Part shown: piece after piece, positions 47,615 through 57,227 of the stretch | Position numbering within the stretch: the stretch's first letter is position 1 | How the letters are laid out: each line of letters begins with the position of its first letter | Translations under genes and position numbers: made by a program | Notes under the pieces: generated by a model | Told to the model about the DNA's origin: nothing | The model's database searches: none | Seen by the model: the letters and a program-made list of their open reading frames with translations, nothing else | NCBI GenBank assembly: GCA_016718875.1 | Contig: JADKBL010000015.1 | Span: 1-64,000, forward strand | Length of the DNA stretch: 64,000 nt | Source: Bacteroidota bacterium | Lineage (GTDB): Bacteria > Bacteroidota > Bacteroidia > Bacteroidales > VadinHA17 | Direction of reading: 5' to 3'

Positions 47615-48913
47615 TTACCATGAAACTTCCGGAGAATAGTTTTCCAGAATTTCCTTGATCTTCGAGAGGAACTTTCCTGCCAGTGCCCCATCGATAACCC
47701 TGTGATCATAACTAAGTGATAAAATCACTATTTGACGTATGGCAATCATATCACCCTCAGGAGTTTCAATTACAACAGGTGTTTTCTTTACAACACCTGT
47801 TCCCAGGATTGCAGCCTGTGGCTGGTTTATTATCGGTGTGCCTGCAAGGTTATTGTATGTTCCAAAATTTGTTATCGTGAATGTTCCTCCTGTTATCTCT
47901 TCCGGTTTTAGTTTATTTGTCCTCGCCCGTTCAGCCAGATCATTCACTGCTTTTGCAAGACCAGTCAGGTTTTTTTCGTTGGCATTCTTAATAACCGGAA
48001 CAATGAGGTTGCCATCGGGAAGTGCAGTTGCCATACCGATGTTAATGTTTTTCTTTTTGATAATATTATCTCTGTCAACTGATACATTTATCAAAGGATA
48101 TTCGTAAAGAGCTCTTGCAGCAGCATCAATGAAGATAGGAGTGAGGGTTAGCTTCTGGCCCTCTGCAGACATAAACTTTTCTTTGTTTGCATTCCTCCAC
48201 ATGACTACTTTTGTCATGTCAGCATCAATAAATGATGTTACATGTGGTGATGTATGTTTCGACATTACCATATGATCAGCAATAAGCTTCCTTACCCTGT
48301 CCATGGGAATAATTTCATCGTTGTCAGATGTCCTGCCAGGATCTTTCTGAATTTGTGTCTGTTTAACAGGTTTAGATACAATTGATTCGGATGCTTTTTT
48401 CTTTTCAGAAAGCAGTTTAAGTGTATCATCCCGTGTAATTCTTCCATCCATCCCAGTTCCTTTTAGCGAATCCAGTTCAGTATAACTGATACCTTCCCTG
48501 GCTGCTATGCTCCTGACAAGAGGTGAGATGAACTTCCCTGAGGGTGTTCTGCTTTTTAATAAATGTGCCGCAGTCTCAACTTCTGTACTTTCTTTTTTTA
48601 TCTCTTCAATAGTTTCCCTGATTCTTTTTACTTCACTTTCAACCTTTTTTTTCTCCTCCTTTGAAGTGACAGCATCATTTTCAATTATAGCTATAATATC
48701 ACCTATCTTTGCAATTGTACCTTCCTTAACCAAAACAGAGACAAGAATACCTGTCAGGGGTGAAGGTACCTCGGAATCTACCTTGTCAGTGGCAACTTCA
48801 ACCAGCGGATCATCCTCCCTGACAGTATCGCCTTCCTTCACCAGCCATTTGTTAATTGTGGCTTCAATAATCCCTTCGCCCATTGCCGGTAATATAACAT
48901 TCATCCTTGCCAT
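47615..48913 (-). CDS. 2-oxo acid dehydrogenase E2 acyltransferase
   Basis: 432 residues. An N-terminal lipoyl domain (residues about 1-77) has the lipoylated lysine in VATDKVDSEVPSP. A charged linker follows, then an E3-binding peripheral domain (about 120-160; FISPLVRSIAAREGISYTEL, GTGMDGRITRDD). The catalytic acyltransferase domain (about 200-430) has the HxxxDG-type site YDHRVIDGALAG. E2 moves the acyl group from lipoate to CoA in pyruvate, oxoglutarate or branched-chain dehydrogenases. The substrate cannot be decided here, and E1 and E3 genes are not adjacent. Confidence 0.93.
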   Translation of the reverse strand: MARMNVILPAMGEGIIEATINKWLVKEGDTVREDDPLVEVATDKVDSEVPSPLTGILVSVLVKEGTIAKIGDIIAIIENDAVTSKEEKKKVESEVKRIRETIEEIKKESTEVETAAHLLKSRTPSGKFISPLVRSIAAREGISYTELDSLKGTGMDGRITRDDTLKLLSEKKKASESIVSKPVKQTQIQKDPGRTSDNDEIIPMDRVRKLIADHMVMSKHTSPHVTSFIDADMTKVVMWRNANKEKFMSAEGQKLTLTPIFIDAAARALYEYPLINVSVDRDNIIKKKNINIGMATALPDGNLIVPVIKNANEKNLTGLAKAVNDLAERARTNKLKPEEITGGTFTITNFGTYNNLAGTPIINQPQAAILGTGVVKKTPVVIETPEGDMIAIRQIVILSLSYDHRVIDGALAGKFLSKIKEILENYSPEVSW

Positions 48914-49016
48914 GTCTCTTATAATGAAAGTGTAATCCTTAAAATTACGAATTATCTACCTCTTTATAACAAGCAGAGTGAGGTTTTGTTTCCTAAGGCT
49001 AAAGCCGGAACGGGTT

Positions 49017-49889
49017 TTACCTCCTGAATTTTAGAGTAAGAAAACGGTTAAAAAGAGCAAGTGTTTCTCTGAAAAATATTCCGGTATCAAGTATGAAGTG
49101 AGAGAATCTGAAAAGGCCTTCAGTCCTTCTTTTCCTGACATAAATTCTCATTGCCTTATAAAAGTCGAGGATATCTTTATAATTGTCTCTTGGAGTACTT
49201 CGACCCTTATAATGAGTGATATTTGTTTCAGGGAAGTAATAGTTGCGGAATCCTGCCTGTATTATCCTGTAACTCATGTCAATATCCTCACCGTACATGA
49301 AGAAATCCTCATCCAGCAATCCTGTTATGTCAAGTACATTTTTCCTTATTAACATGAATGCTCCGGCAATAACTTCTGTTTCAGCTGTTTCATCATTTCC
49401 TACTGTTAATAAGTAATATTTGTTGAAAAGTTTTGATTCCGGGAAGAGAAATGACAAGCCGAATGACTTGAAGAATGCAGAACTTACTGAGGGGAGAGAT
49501 CTTTTAGATTCAGGAAGGTAAATCCCATCCCCGTCTGTCATTTTTACACCCAGGGCACCAGCATCAATGTGCGAATCCATAAAGCCAATACACTTTGTAA
49601 ATGTATTGGCCATAACAATAGTATCAGGATTCAGGAGAAGTACATACCTGCCCCTGCATAACTTAAGGGCCTGGTTATTTGCTGCTGCATACCCTGTATT
49701 TGTGTTGTTTCTGATAAGTGTTACCCCGGGGAATTCACTACTTACCATTGAACAGGAATCGTCGGATGAGTTGTTATCAACAACAAATATTTCAGCATCA
49801 ATGAATTCAGTGGCCTGAATGACTGATTCCAGACACGCTTTTAAATAGCCGGATACGTTGTAACTGACAATGACTACTGACAGATCCAT
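49017..49889 (-). CDS. Family 2 glycosyltransferase
   Basis: 290 residues. The GT-A fold opens with LSVVIVSYNVSGYLKACLESV and has the nucleotide-sugar/metal site around EIFVVDNNSSDDS and LLLNPDTIV. Later GYAAANNQALK and FFMYGEDIDMSYRIIQAGF are typical of rhamnosyl- and related inverting transferases. The donor and acceptor are unknown. It probably acts in polysaccharide or glycolipid synthesis at the cytoplasmic face. recR lies 1 bp upstream on the same strand, so they are cotranscribed, though probably unrelated in function. Confidence 0.9.
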   Translation of the reverse strand: MDLSVVIVSYNVSGYLKACLESVIQATEFIDAEIFVVDNNSSDDSCSMVSSEFPGVTLIRNNTNTGYAAANNQALKLCRGRYVLLLNPDTIVMANTFTKCIGFMDSHIDAGALGVKMTDGDGIYLPESKRSLPSVSSAFFKSFGLSFLFPESKLFNKYYLLTVGNDETAETEVIAGAFMLIRKNVLDITGLLDEDFFMYGEDIDMSYRIIQAGFRNYYFPETNITHYKGRSTPRDNYKDILDFYKAMRIYVRKRRTEGLFRFSHFILDTGIFFRETLALFNRFLTLKFRR

Positions 49890-49890
49890 T

Positions 49891-50505
49891 TCATTGCTGA
49901 TAAGGATTTCGGTTATTGATAGCGCGTCCGAGTGTTATCTCATCCGTATATTCAAGTTCATCTCCTATTGCTACTCCTCGTGCAAGAGTTGTTAAATTTA
50001 TATTGTATTTGCTGAGTCTTTTAAAAAGATAATAATTTGTGGTATCACCTTCCATCGTTGTACTTAAGGCAAAAATTACTTCTTTTATTCCTTCAGCCTT
50101 TACTTTTTCTTCCAGGCTTTCAATCCGGAGATCAGCCGGGCCTACTCCTTCAATCGGAGATATTATGCCTCCCAGTACGTGATACATCCCCCTGAATTGC
50201 CTGGTATTCTCTATAGCCATGACATCCTGAATGTTTTCCACAACACAAACTATTGTTCTGTCTCTTTTTTCATCATTGCAGATGTTGCATATTTCAGTAT
50301 CGGAGATATTATGGCATACTTTGCAGTAATGGATCTCTCCATGGAGTTTAATAATACTTTCCCCAAATCTTTTAACGTCTTCAGCATTCCTTCTCAGAAG
50401 ATTCATCACAAGCCTGAATGCAGTCTTTCTTCCCACGCCTGGTAGTGAAGCAAATTCATTAACAGCATTTTCAAGTAGCCTGGAAGGAAATTCGTTATAG
50501 CTCAT
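49891..50505 (-). CDS. recR: Recombination mediator RecR
   Basis: 204 residues, the normal RecR length. An N-terminal helix-hairpin-helix (FASLPGVGRKTAFRLVMNLL) is followed by a four-cysteine zinc site (CKVCHNISDTEICNIC) and a Toprim domain (TIVCVVENIQDVMAIENT, IKEVIFALSTTMEGDTT). RecR with RecO and RecF loads RecA onto SSB-coated single strands in gap repair. It is followed by the GT2 gene with one base between them. Confidence 0.97.
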   Translation of the reverse strand: MSYNEFPSRLLENAVNEFASLPGVGRKTAFRLVMNLLRRNAEDVKRFGESIIKLHGEIHYCKVCHNISDTEICNICNDEKRDRTIVCVVENIQDVMAIENTRQFRGMYHVLGGIISPIEGVGPADLRIESLEEKVKAEGIKEVIFALSTTMEGDTTNYYLFKRLSKYNINLTTLARGVAIGDELEYTDEITLGRAINNRNPYQQ

Positions 50506-50612
50506 CAGCTTTATATTTGAAACAAAAATAATTCAATTTACGATGATATATTAAAGTGGCAGACTTTTCTGTCTTGCTTTTTTTTATAACCTTGCAGAAT
50601 AATCTTAACCCT

Positions 50613-52067
50613 ATGACTCCAATTCTAATACTTTCCATTTTTATTGCCTATACTCTTGTACTGTTTGCAGTAACCTGGATCACGGCAAGAAAAGCTGATA
50701 ACCAGTCTTTTTTTATAGGGAACAAGGTTTCGCCTTGGTTTGTTGTTGCTTACGGGATGATCGGGGCGTCCCTCTCGGGAGTCACTTTTATGTCTTTGCC
50801 GGGCTGGGTCAAGGAAACCCAGTTCAGCTATATGGTAGTTGTATTCGGATATCTTTTCGGATATTTTGTAATTGCTACCGTTCTGATGCCGCTTTACTAT
50901 AAGCTTAAACTGACATCTATATATTCATATCTCGATCAGCGGTTTGGCTTCTGGTCATACAAAACGGGGGCAGGTTTCTTCATAATTTCAAGAACACTTG
51001 GTGCCTCATTGCGCATGTATCTTGTTATTAGCGTTTTACAAATATTTGTTTTTGATGCCTGGAATGTTCCTTTCTGGATCAATGTGCTGATATTTATTAT
51101 TCTCATTATACTTTATACCTTGAAAGGAGGCATCAGAACAATAATCTGGACTGATACACTTCAGACTACATTCATGCTTCTGGCAGTTATTTTATCGGTG
51201 ATATATATCAGCAAAGACCTTGATATTTCTCTACGCGATCTTTTCACACAGGTTAAAAACAGTTCTGCCTCAAAAATGTTTATTACCGACTGGACTAATG
51301 AAAGATTCTTCCTGAAGCAATTCTTCAGCGGTATGTTTATTACAATAACCATGACTGGCCTTGATCAGGAGATGATGCAGAAGAACCTCAGCTGCAGGAA
51401 CATAAAAGAGGCGCAGAAGAACATGTTTACATTCAGTGGAATACTGGTTTTTGTAAATCTTCTTTTTCTTTTCCTGGGTGCAATACTTCTGATCTATGTC
51501 CAGGCCAGGGGTATTTCAGTGGCTTCAAGCGATGAAATGTTTCCAACCGTAGCTGTCAGGTACCTTGGTCCTGTTGCCGGACTGGTTTTCTTTATAGGAC
51601 TTATATCGGCTGCATTTCCAAGTGCTGACGGGGCTCTTACATCTCTCACAACTTCTATAAGTATTGATTTCCTCGGACTGGATAACCGCAAGAATTTAAC
51701 AGAGAAGGCTAAAACCAGAATCAGGTATATCGTTCACCTGTCGATAGCATTCATCTTCTTTATTGCTGTTCTTATTTTTGGAATGCTTGATGATAAAGCA
51801 GTTATTGATAAATTATTCACAATTGCCGGTTATACTTATGGCCCGCTTCTGGGTCTCTATTCTTTCGGACTCTTTACAAAGCGGATTGTAAAGGATAAAC
51901 TGACACCTTACATTGCAGTTTTTTCACCGGTTGCCTGTTATTTGCTGAGCAGCAATTCTGAGGTGCTTTTCAATGGTTACAAGTTCGGGTTTGAATTGCT
52001 TCTGGTGAATGGTCTTATTACCTTCATAGGATTATTTATCTTCAGCAGCAAACGGGAAACGGTATAA
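50613..52067 (+). CDS. Sodium:solute symporter (SSS family)
   Basis: 484 residues from the ATG at 50613; a GTG at 50556 would add 19 residues that do not look like a symporter start. About 13 hydrophobic helices are visible. SSS-family motifs include WFVVAYGMIGASLSGVTFMSLPGWV and LKGGIRTIIWTDTLQT. FFIGLISAAFPSADGALTSLTTSISIDFL is the segment near the sodium site. The transported solute cannot be assigned. It is divergent from recR and ends 41 bp from the convergent DUF6048 gene. Confidence 0.9.
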   Translation: MTPILILSIFIAYTLVLFAVTWITARKADNQSFFIGNKVSPWFVVAYGMIGASLSGVTFMSLPGWVKETQFSYMVVVFGYLFGYFVIATVLMPLYYKLKLTSIYSYLDQRFGFWSYKTGAGFFIISRTLGASLRMYLVISVLQIFVFDAWNVPFWINVLIFIILIILYTLKGGIRTIIWTDTLQTTFMLLAVILSVIYISKDLDISLRDLFTQVKNSSASKMFITDWTNERFFLKQFFSGMFITITMTGLDQEMMQKNLSCRNIKEAQKNMFTFSGILVFVNLLFLFLGAILLIYVQARGISVASSDEMFPTVAVRYLGPVAGLVFFIGLISAAFPSADGALTSLTTSISIDFLGLDNRKNLTEKAKTRIRYIVHLSIAFIFFIAVLIFGMLDDKAVIDKLFTIAGYTYGPLLGLYSFGLFTKRIVKDKLTPYIAVFSPVACYLLSSNSEVLFNGYKFGFELLLVNGLITFIGLFIFSSKRETV

Positions 52068-52108
52068 GATATTTCTGCTTCCGGATAATGAAAATTTTAT
52101 CGCAGATT

Positions 52109-52885
52109 TTACTGTCTGAAACCGCCCTGGTTCATATTTTCACCATTCTGGCCGGTCCCGGTCTGATCTTCCTCCTCTTCAGGTTCGGGCTGTATGATTA
52201 AACGCTTGTTTTTAAACGGGATGCTCCAGATAATGAAATAACTGACTCCCGGACTGAATGATTTTGATCCATTCCCGTATCCTGGAAGATAGACAGGTTT
52301 CAGATGTCTACCTGTTCCCGGATCGATCATTTTTCTGAGGCTGACAGTCCAACCTACGCTTATATTTTTCCAGACTTCAGCTCTGACACTCGGATTAACT
52401 TCAATAAAATGGGCCCATTCATTGGTAGTTGGAACTGAAGTTAATGACTTGCCCCAGTAATTTTCATGTGTTATTGTCGGTAATTCATAATCAAAATGGC
52501 TCATACCATATCTGAAACCAATGCTGACGGCATATTTTCCCTGCGATTTCTTGGGTTTTAACAGGTTGAAGTCAAAACCGGCACGGAAATAGTAACCTTT
52601 TGTGCTGTAGTCATACATAAGGAAGCTGGTGTCCCTGTATCTTGAATAGCTGTAATCAGAACGTCCTGCTACTAAAATGGCTGAAACCTTCTCATTCAGA
52701 TCAATGCTAAAGTTACCTTCAAGATTAACCCGCTCTTTCTCATAAAAATATTTTGCCGCACCGGTAACCTCAAATCCAAGCCTGAATTTAAGAGGAAACT
52801 GTATCGTGTCCTGGGCAAGAACATCGACAGTCAGACTGGAAATAACCAGTATCAGACTAATAAAATATCCTGATGCTCTCGACAT
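52109..52885 (-). CDS. DUF6048-like outer-membrane beta-barrel protein
   Basis: 258 residues with a signal peptide (ending near VDVLAQD). The body alternates short amphipathic strands, for example KFRLGFEVTGAAKYFY, GYYFRAGFDFNLL and KYAVSIGFRYGMSHFDYEL, consistent with an outer-membrane barrel. The acidic Gly/Asn/Gln-rich tail is unusual for a BAM-recognised barrel. Together with the DUF6452 gene upstream this is a recurrent Bacteroidota pair of unknown function. The start overlaps the DUF6452 gene by 29 bp. Confidence 0.7.
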   Translation of the reverse strand: MSRASGYFISLILVISSLTVDVLAQDTIQFPLKFRLGFEVTGAAKYFYEKERVNLEGNFSIDLNEKVSAILVAGRSDYSYSRYRDTSFLMYDYSTKGYYFRAGFDFNLLKPKKSQGKYAVSIGFRYGMSHFDYELPTITHENYWGKSLTSVPTTNEWAHFIEVNPSVRAEVWKNISVGWTVSLRKMIDPGTGRHLKPVYLPGYGNGSKSFSPGVSYFIIWSIPFKNKRLIIQPEPEEEEDQTGTGQNGENMNQGGFRQ

Positions 52886-53321
52886 TTTCTGTTGTTATAT
52901 TTTCATTGACTCTTGAAATTGAATCAATTGCATGCTTTGTATGGAAGATTGTATCAACAGTGTGGAACATTGAATATCCGCACTCCTTTGAAATCAGATG
53001 AGGATAACTCCAGTACCGGAACTCAATTGTATCTTTTATCCCGTTGATTTTTATTACAAATACGGAAACACTTGAAGAATCATTAAGAGGAAGCAGGGCA
53101 GGGGGTGTAAGTTTTACTTTTTTATAAATAATTGAATCCTTATTTAAACCGTAAAGAGTAATGCTGTCCGGTATTGCCGCGCTTTTTGTGGAATAGCTGT
53201 AAAAACCAGCCTTTACGAAAGCTTCCGTCTCATCTATGCATGATAATTCAAGGCAGGAACTGATCAGCAGGGATAAACCCGGAATTAATATTGCAGCAAA
53301 TACCTGAAGTGTCCTTCTCAT
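52857..53321 (-). CDS. DUF6452-like lipoprotein
   Basis: 154 residues. A signal sequence with lipobox (LLISSC) ends near residue 23. CIDETEAFVKAGFYSYS and a later SKECGYSMFH are typical of DUF6452 proteins, and Cys residues in the mature part could pair. Function is unknown. It overlaps the DUF6048 barrel gene by 29 bp, so the two are translationally coupled and probably form an envelope complex. Confidence 0.7.
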   Translation of the reverse strand: MRRTLQVFAAILIPGLSLLISSCLELSCIDETEAFVKAGFYSYSTKSAAIPDSITLYGLNKDSIIYKKVKLTPPALLPLNDSSSVSVFVIKINGIKDTIEFRYWSYPHLISKECGYSMFHTVDTIFHTKHAIDSISRVNENITTENVESIRIFY

Positions 53322-53436
53322 TATTTTTTAAAAGCCTCAAAATTACAAAATTTACTTTGTCATATGCAAAAATGCAAGGCATATGAATAATGAGAGATTC
53401 TTTTCAACAGAGTTTAACTTTACCGGCATGTGTGAT

Positions 53437-56067
53437 TTACAATTTCTGGATAATCATCAGTGCCTTTTCAATTGCTTTGGGTATTCCTGCAGGTTTCTTA
53501 CCTCCTGCTGTTGCCAGAAATGGCTGACCTCCACCGCCACCATTAATCTCCCCGGATATTTCCCTAATAATTGTAGTAGCGTTTAAATTCCTCTCCTTTA
53601 CAAGATTATCGCTTACCATGACAATAAGGTTAGCTTTGTCTCCTGAAGCTGAGCCAATCACAAGTACCGTGTTTTCTTCAGTTTTTCGTATCTGGTAGGC
53701 AATAGTTTTTAACATTTCCGGTGATTCTGCTTCGATCTGACCAGAAATAAACTTTAGATTATTTACATTCACTGCTCTGTCTGTCAGATCTTTAATGATA
53801 ATACCAGCTGACTGTGCTTCGAAGCGCTCAATAGTCTTTTTCAGAGAGGTGTTTTCTGAAATAAGCTTTTCAACACTTTCCCTGACATTGCCGGTACTCT
53901 TAAGAAGAGCTGCAATTTCTTCAAGCGTGGCAATTTTCTCATTCACATATTCCATTGCCCTGTCGGCGGTTACTGCTTCAATTCTCCTGATACCGGCTGC
54001 AATTGCACCTTCAGAGACTATTTTAATAAGCCCTATCTTACCTGTTGACTCCACATGGGTTCCGCCACAGAGTTCAACAGAGTTTCCGAATTCAATAACT
54101 CTGACCCTGTCGCCATATTTCTCTCCGAATAGAGCCATTGCACCTTTTGCCTTGGCTTCCTCCATAGGAATCCCATCTGATACTATCCGGCTGTGGTTTT
54201 CCCTTATAAGTCTGTTTACCATATCCTCTGCTTTCATCAACTCTTCCCTTGATGGCTTTGAGAAATGGCTGAAGTCGAAGCGGAGACGGTCAGCTGTTAC
54301 AAGTGAGCCTTTCTGCTCAACATGTGTACCAAGAACAGCCCTGAGTGCCTGGTGCAGAAGGTGTGTAGCAGTATGGTTGTTTGCTGTCATCTCCCTTTTC
54401 TGAATGTCAACAGCAGCGGTAAAGGAAGCTGCAGGATCAGCAGGAAACGTTTTCGCTAAATGAATGATCAGGTTATTTTCCTTTACAGTATCAATAATAA
54501 CTATCTTCTCTTTTGCTGAATTCAAGACTCCGGAATCCCCTGCCTGCCCTCCTGATTCTCCGTAGAAGGGTGTTTTGTCGAGGACGAGCTGCAAGGTATC
54601 CTTTCCTTTAACTTTCACCTTCCGATACTTTGTTATCTGAACAATATCCTCTGTTTTTTCATACCCGGTAAAAGTTGTTCCTTCAATATCCCTGACTATA
54701 GTCCAGTCAGCAGTTTCAACGGCAGCATCTTCTCTTGAACGTTCTTTCTGAACCTTCATTTCCTCCTCAAATCCTTTTGTATCCAGATCAAGTCCGTTTT
54801 CTCTCAATATAAGTTGAGTAAGGTCGACCGGAAAACCAAAGGTATCATAAAGCTCAAATGCTGCTTTCCCGGGCATTGTACTCTTCTTCTCCTTTCTCAG
54901 TTCCGCAACCATCCTGTCGATCATTTTCAATCCTTTGCCAAGGGTTTTAAGAAAGGCTGTCTCCTCCTCGAAGATTATTTTTGAGATATGCTCCATCCCC
55001 GATTCAAGTTCAGGGTATTGTTTTCCCATTGTGGAAGCAAGCACAGGAACAAGTTTGTATATAAACGGCTCTTCCGTTTCAAGGTTATTATATCCGTACC
55101 TGACTGCTCTGCGCAGTATCCTCCTTATCACATAACCTGCCTTGTTGTTTGACGGGATCTGTCCATCCGCAATTGAAAATGCCACCGCCCTCAGGTGATC
55201 GGCTATCACTCTGAGACCGATATCCCATTTTTCATTTTTCCCATAAGGTTTACCTGTTATTGATGATATTTCCTTAATTATGGATTGAAAAATATCTGTT
55301 TCATAATTTGATTTTTTCCCCTGGATTGCCATGCAAAGCCTTTCGAAGCCCATCCCGGTATCTACGTGTTTAGAAGGCAAATACTCCAGTTTGCCATCGG
55401 CTTTACGGTTATATTGGATAAAAACAAGGTTCCATATTTCAATTACATGCGGATGCCCCTTATTTACCAGATCTTTTCCCGGAATCTTCTTTCTTTCTTC
55501 ATCATCCCTTATATCGACATGTATCTCTGAACATGGACCGCAGGGACCAGTATCACCCATTTCCCAGAAATTATCTTTTTTATTTCCCAGAACAATTCTT
55601 GAATCATCTCCGTTTAACTGGAATTTCCATCGTTTATATGATTCGTCATCCCTTTCCAGATTTTCTGATTCATCTCCCTCAAAAATTGAAAAATAGAGTC
55701 TGTCGGTGGGGATTTTTAATTTTTCTGTAAGAAATTCCCAGGCCCAGCTGATAGCTTCTTCTTTAAAATAATCGCCAAACGACCAATTGCCAAGCATTTC
55801 GAACATGGTATGATGGTATGTGTCATGTCCAACCTCCTCAAGATCATTATGTTTGCCAGATACTCTCAGGCATTTCTGCGAATTTGCCACCCTTTTGTTC
55901 TCACCCTGCTGATGTCCCAGAAAGATATCCTTGAACTGGTTCATCCCTGCATTTGTAAACATAAGAGTGGGATCGTTTTTTACTACCATCGGAGCCGATG
56001 GAACAATAATATGACCTTTCGAACTGAAGAAATTAAAGAATTCCTGCCGAAGGTCCTGCGATTTCAT
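53437..56067 (-). CDS. alaS: Alanyl-tRNA synthetase
   Basis: 876 residues from the ATG at 56067 (MKSQDLRQEFFNFF); the frame opens at 56079 but MKSQ fits the family better. Class II motifs include MFTNAGMNQFKDIFLG and the editing-domain zinc ligands HTATHLLH and CGGTHVESTG. A C-terminal DHHA1 domain with GEINGGGGGQPFLATAGG completes the normal AlaS plan. The enzyme charges tRNA-Ala and clears mischarged Ser and Gly. Confidence 0.98.
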   Translation of the reverse strand: MKSQDLRQEFFNFFSSKGHIIVPSAPMVVKNDPTLMFTNAGMNQFKDIFLGHQQGENKRVANSQKCLRVSGKHNDLEEVGHDTYHHTMFEMLGNWSFGDYFKEEAISWAWEFLTEKLKIPTDRLYFSIFEGDESENLERDDESYKRWKFQLNGDDSRIVLGNKKDNFWEMGDTGPCGPCSEIHVDIRDDEERKKIPGKDLVNKGHPHVIEIWNLVFIQYNRKADGKLEYLPSKHVDTGMGFERLCMAIQGKKSNYETDIFQSIIKEISSITGKPYGKNEKWDIGLRVIADHLRAVAFSIADGQIPSNNKAGYVIRRILRRAVRYGYNNLETEEPFIYKLVPVLASTMGKQYPELESGMEHISKIIFEEETAFLKTLGKGLKMIDRMVAELRKEKKSTMPGKAAFELYDTFGFPVDLTQLILRENGLDLDTKGFEEEMKVQKERSREDAAVETADWTIVRDIEGTTFTGYEKTEDIVQITKYRKVKVKGKDTLQLVLDKTPFYGESGGQAGDSGVLNSAKEKIVIIDTVKENNLIIHLAKTFPADPAASFTAAVDIQKREMTANNHTATHLLHQALRAVLGTHVEQKGSLVTADRLRFDFSHFSKPSREELMKAEDMVNRLIRENHSRIVSDGIPMEEAKAKGAMALFGEKYGDRVRVIEFGNSVELCGGTHVESTGKIGLIKIVSEGAIAAGIRRIEAVTADRAMEYVNEKIATLEEIAALLKSTGNVRESVEKLISENTSLKKTIERFEAQSAGIIIKDLTDRAVNVNNLKFISGQIEAESPEMLKTIAYQIRKTEENTVLVIGSASGDKANLIVMVSDNLVKERNLNATTIIREISGEINGGGGGQPFLATAGGKKPAGIPKAIEKALMIIQKL

Positions 56068-56170
56068 GTTATTTATCATTCTTTCAAATTAATGCCTGAA
56101 AATTGGCTTGTAAAATTAATTTTTTTGGCTTAGATTTGTCGATTACCCTGTTAAATTTCGAAAAAAGGGA

Positions 56171-57145
56171 TTGCTTTTGTTCAGAAACAGGAAATATATA
56201 CTAGATCTGTCTGATCTGCAGTATAAGCAGATAAGGCTGCCATTTAAGGCCAGATTGCTAAGGGCTTTGATGTGGTTTAGTCTTTCTGTTATTATTACAC
56301 TTGTTTATGTGTATATTTTCAGAACTCTTTTTGGTTCTCCCAAGGAAAATCTTCTTACCCAGCAGGTTGATAATCTGAAACTTCAGTATGCTCTTGTAGG
56401 CCGACAGCTGGATAATTCCATCTCTATGCTGAACAGTTTCAGACTTTCGGATGATATCAGGTACAGACCAATCCTTGATATGGATACAATTCCGGAATCA
56501 TACAGGAAAGCTGGATTCGGAGGTATAAATCGATACAAAGACCTTTCGGGTTTCATCAATACAGAAATGCTCATTTCCTATCGTTCAAAGATTGATATGA
56601 TTTCAAATATGGCAAATGTGCAGAATGAATCATTCAGAGCAATTGCAGAAAGGGCAGCTGAATGGAAGATGGAAAAGGATCATGCACCAATGATAAGTCC
56701 GGTTGATGTAAAATACCGGCTGGGCGACGGATTCAGGTTCAGAGAGGTACATCCTGTGCTCGGTACTCCAAGAATGCATTACGGACAGGATTTTGAGGTA
56801 CCATACGGTACGGAGGTATATGCTACAGGTAACGGTACTGTAATTGAATCAGGCTGGAATTCAATGGGATTTGGAAATTTTGTTGTTATAGACCATGGAT
56901 ATGGTCTTCGTTCAACATATGGTCATCTCAGTAAAATTAATATTGCAAAGGGAGTAAATGTAAAGAGAGGTGACCTTATCGGGTACAGCGGTAATACAGG
57001 TACATCATCCGGACCACATCTACATTATCAGATAGATCAGTTCGGGCAGCATAAGAATCCTATAAATTTCTTCAACGATGATATGACAGTTGACGAGTAC
57101 ACCGAGATGATTCAGATGCTGGCTTCAAGAACCAAGTTCAGATAG
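56171..57145 (+). CDS. M23 family metallopeptidase (LytM domain), membrane-anchored
   Basis: 324 residues starting at TTG (56171), directly preceded by AAAAAAGGGA, a plausible ribosome site. One membrane helix (ALMWFSLSVIITLVYVYIF) precedes a coiled region (about residues 60-110) and a C-terminal LytM domain. Metal ligands are H203 and D207 (MHYGQDF) and the HLH motif at 283-285, so the active site is complete. Such proteins cut peptidoglycan peptide crosslinks in the periplasm or activate amidases. A paralog follows 82 bp downstream. The pair lies divergent from alaS. Confidence 0.88.
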   Translation: MLLFRNRKYILDLSDLQYKQIRLPFKARLLRALMWFSLSVIITLVYVYIFRTLFGSPKENLLTQQVDNLKLQYALVGRQLDNSISMLNSFRLSDDIRYRPILDMDTIPESYRKAGFGGINRYKDLSGFINTEMLISYRSKIDMISNMANVQNESFRAIAERAAEWKMEKDHAPMISPVDVKYRLGDGFRFREVHPVLGTPRMHYGQDFEVPYGTEVYATGNGTVIESGWNSMGFGNFVVIDHGYGLRSTYGHLSKINIAKGVNVKRGDLIGYSGNTGTSSGPHLHYQIDQFGQHKNPINFFNDDMTVDEYTEMIQMLASRTKFR

Positions 57146-57212
57146 CATTCGGACTATTCCTGAACATTTACACTGACATTATTTGTGATTTTAAATTATA
57201 TTCATAATTGAT

Positions 57213-57220
57213 TATATTTG
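57213..57220 (+). promoter_or_regulatory. -7 box TATATTTG immediately upstream of the second M23 gene
   Basis: TATATTTG is an exact TAnnTTTG match ending 7 bp before the ATG at 57228. The implied transcript would have almost no leader. The -33 element is not clear. Confidence 0.4.
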
Positions 57221-57227
57221 CCCGGTT

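Noticed and set aside
53795..54403. A 202-codon plus-strand frame inside alaS
   Set aside because: It is the antisense shadow of a strongly conserved synthetase gene, with Ser/Leu/Ile-rich composition typical of such shadows.
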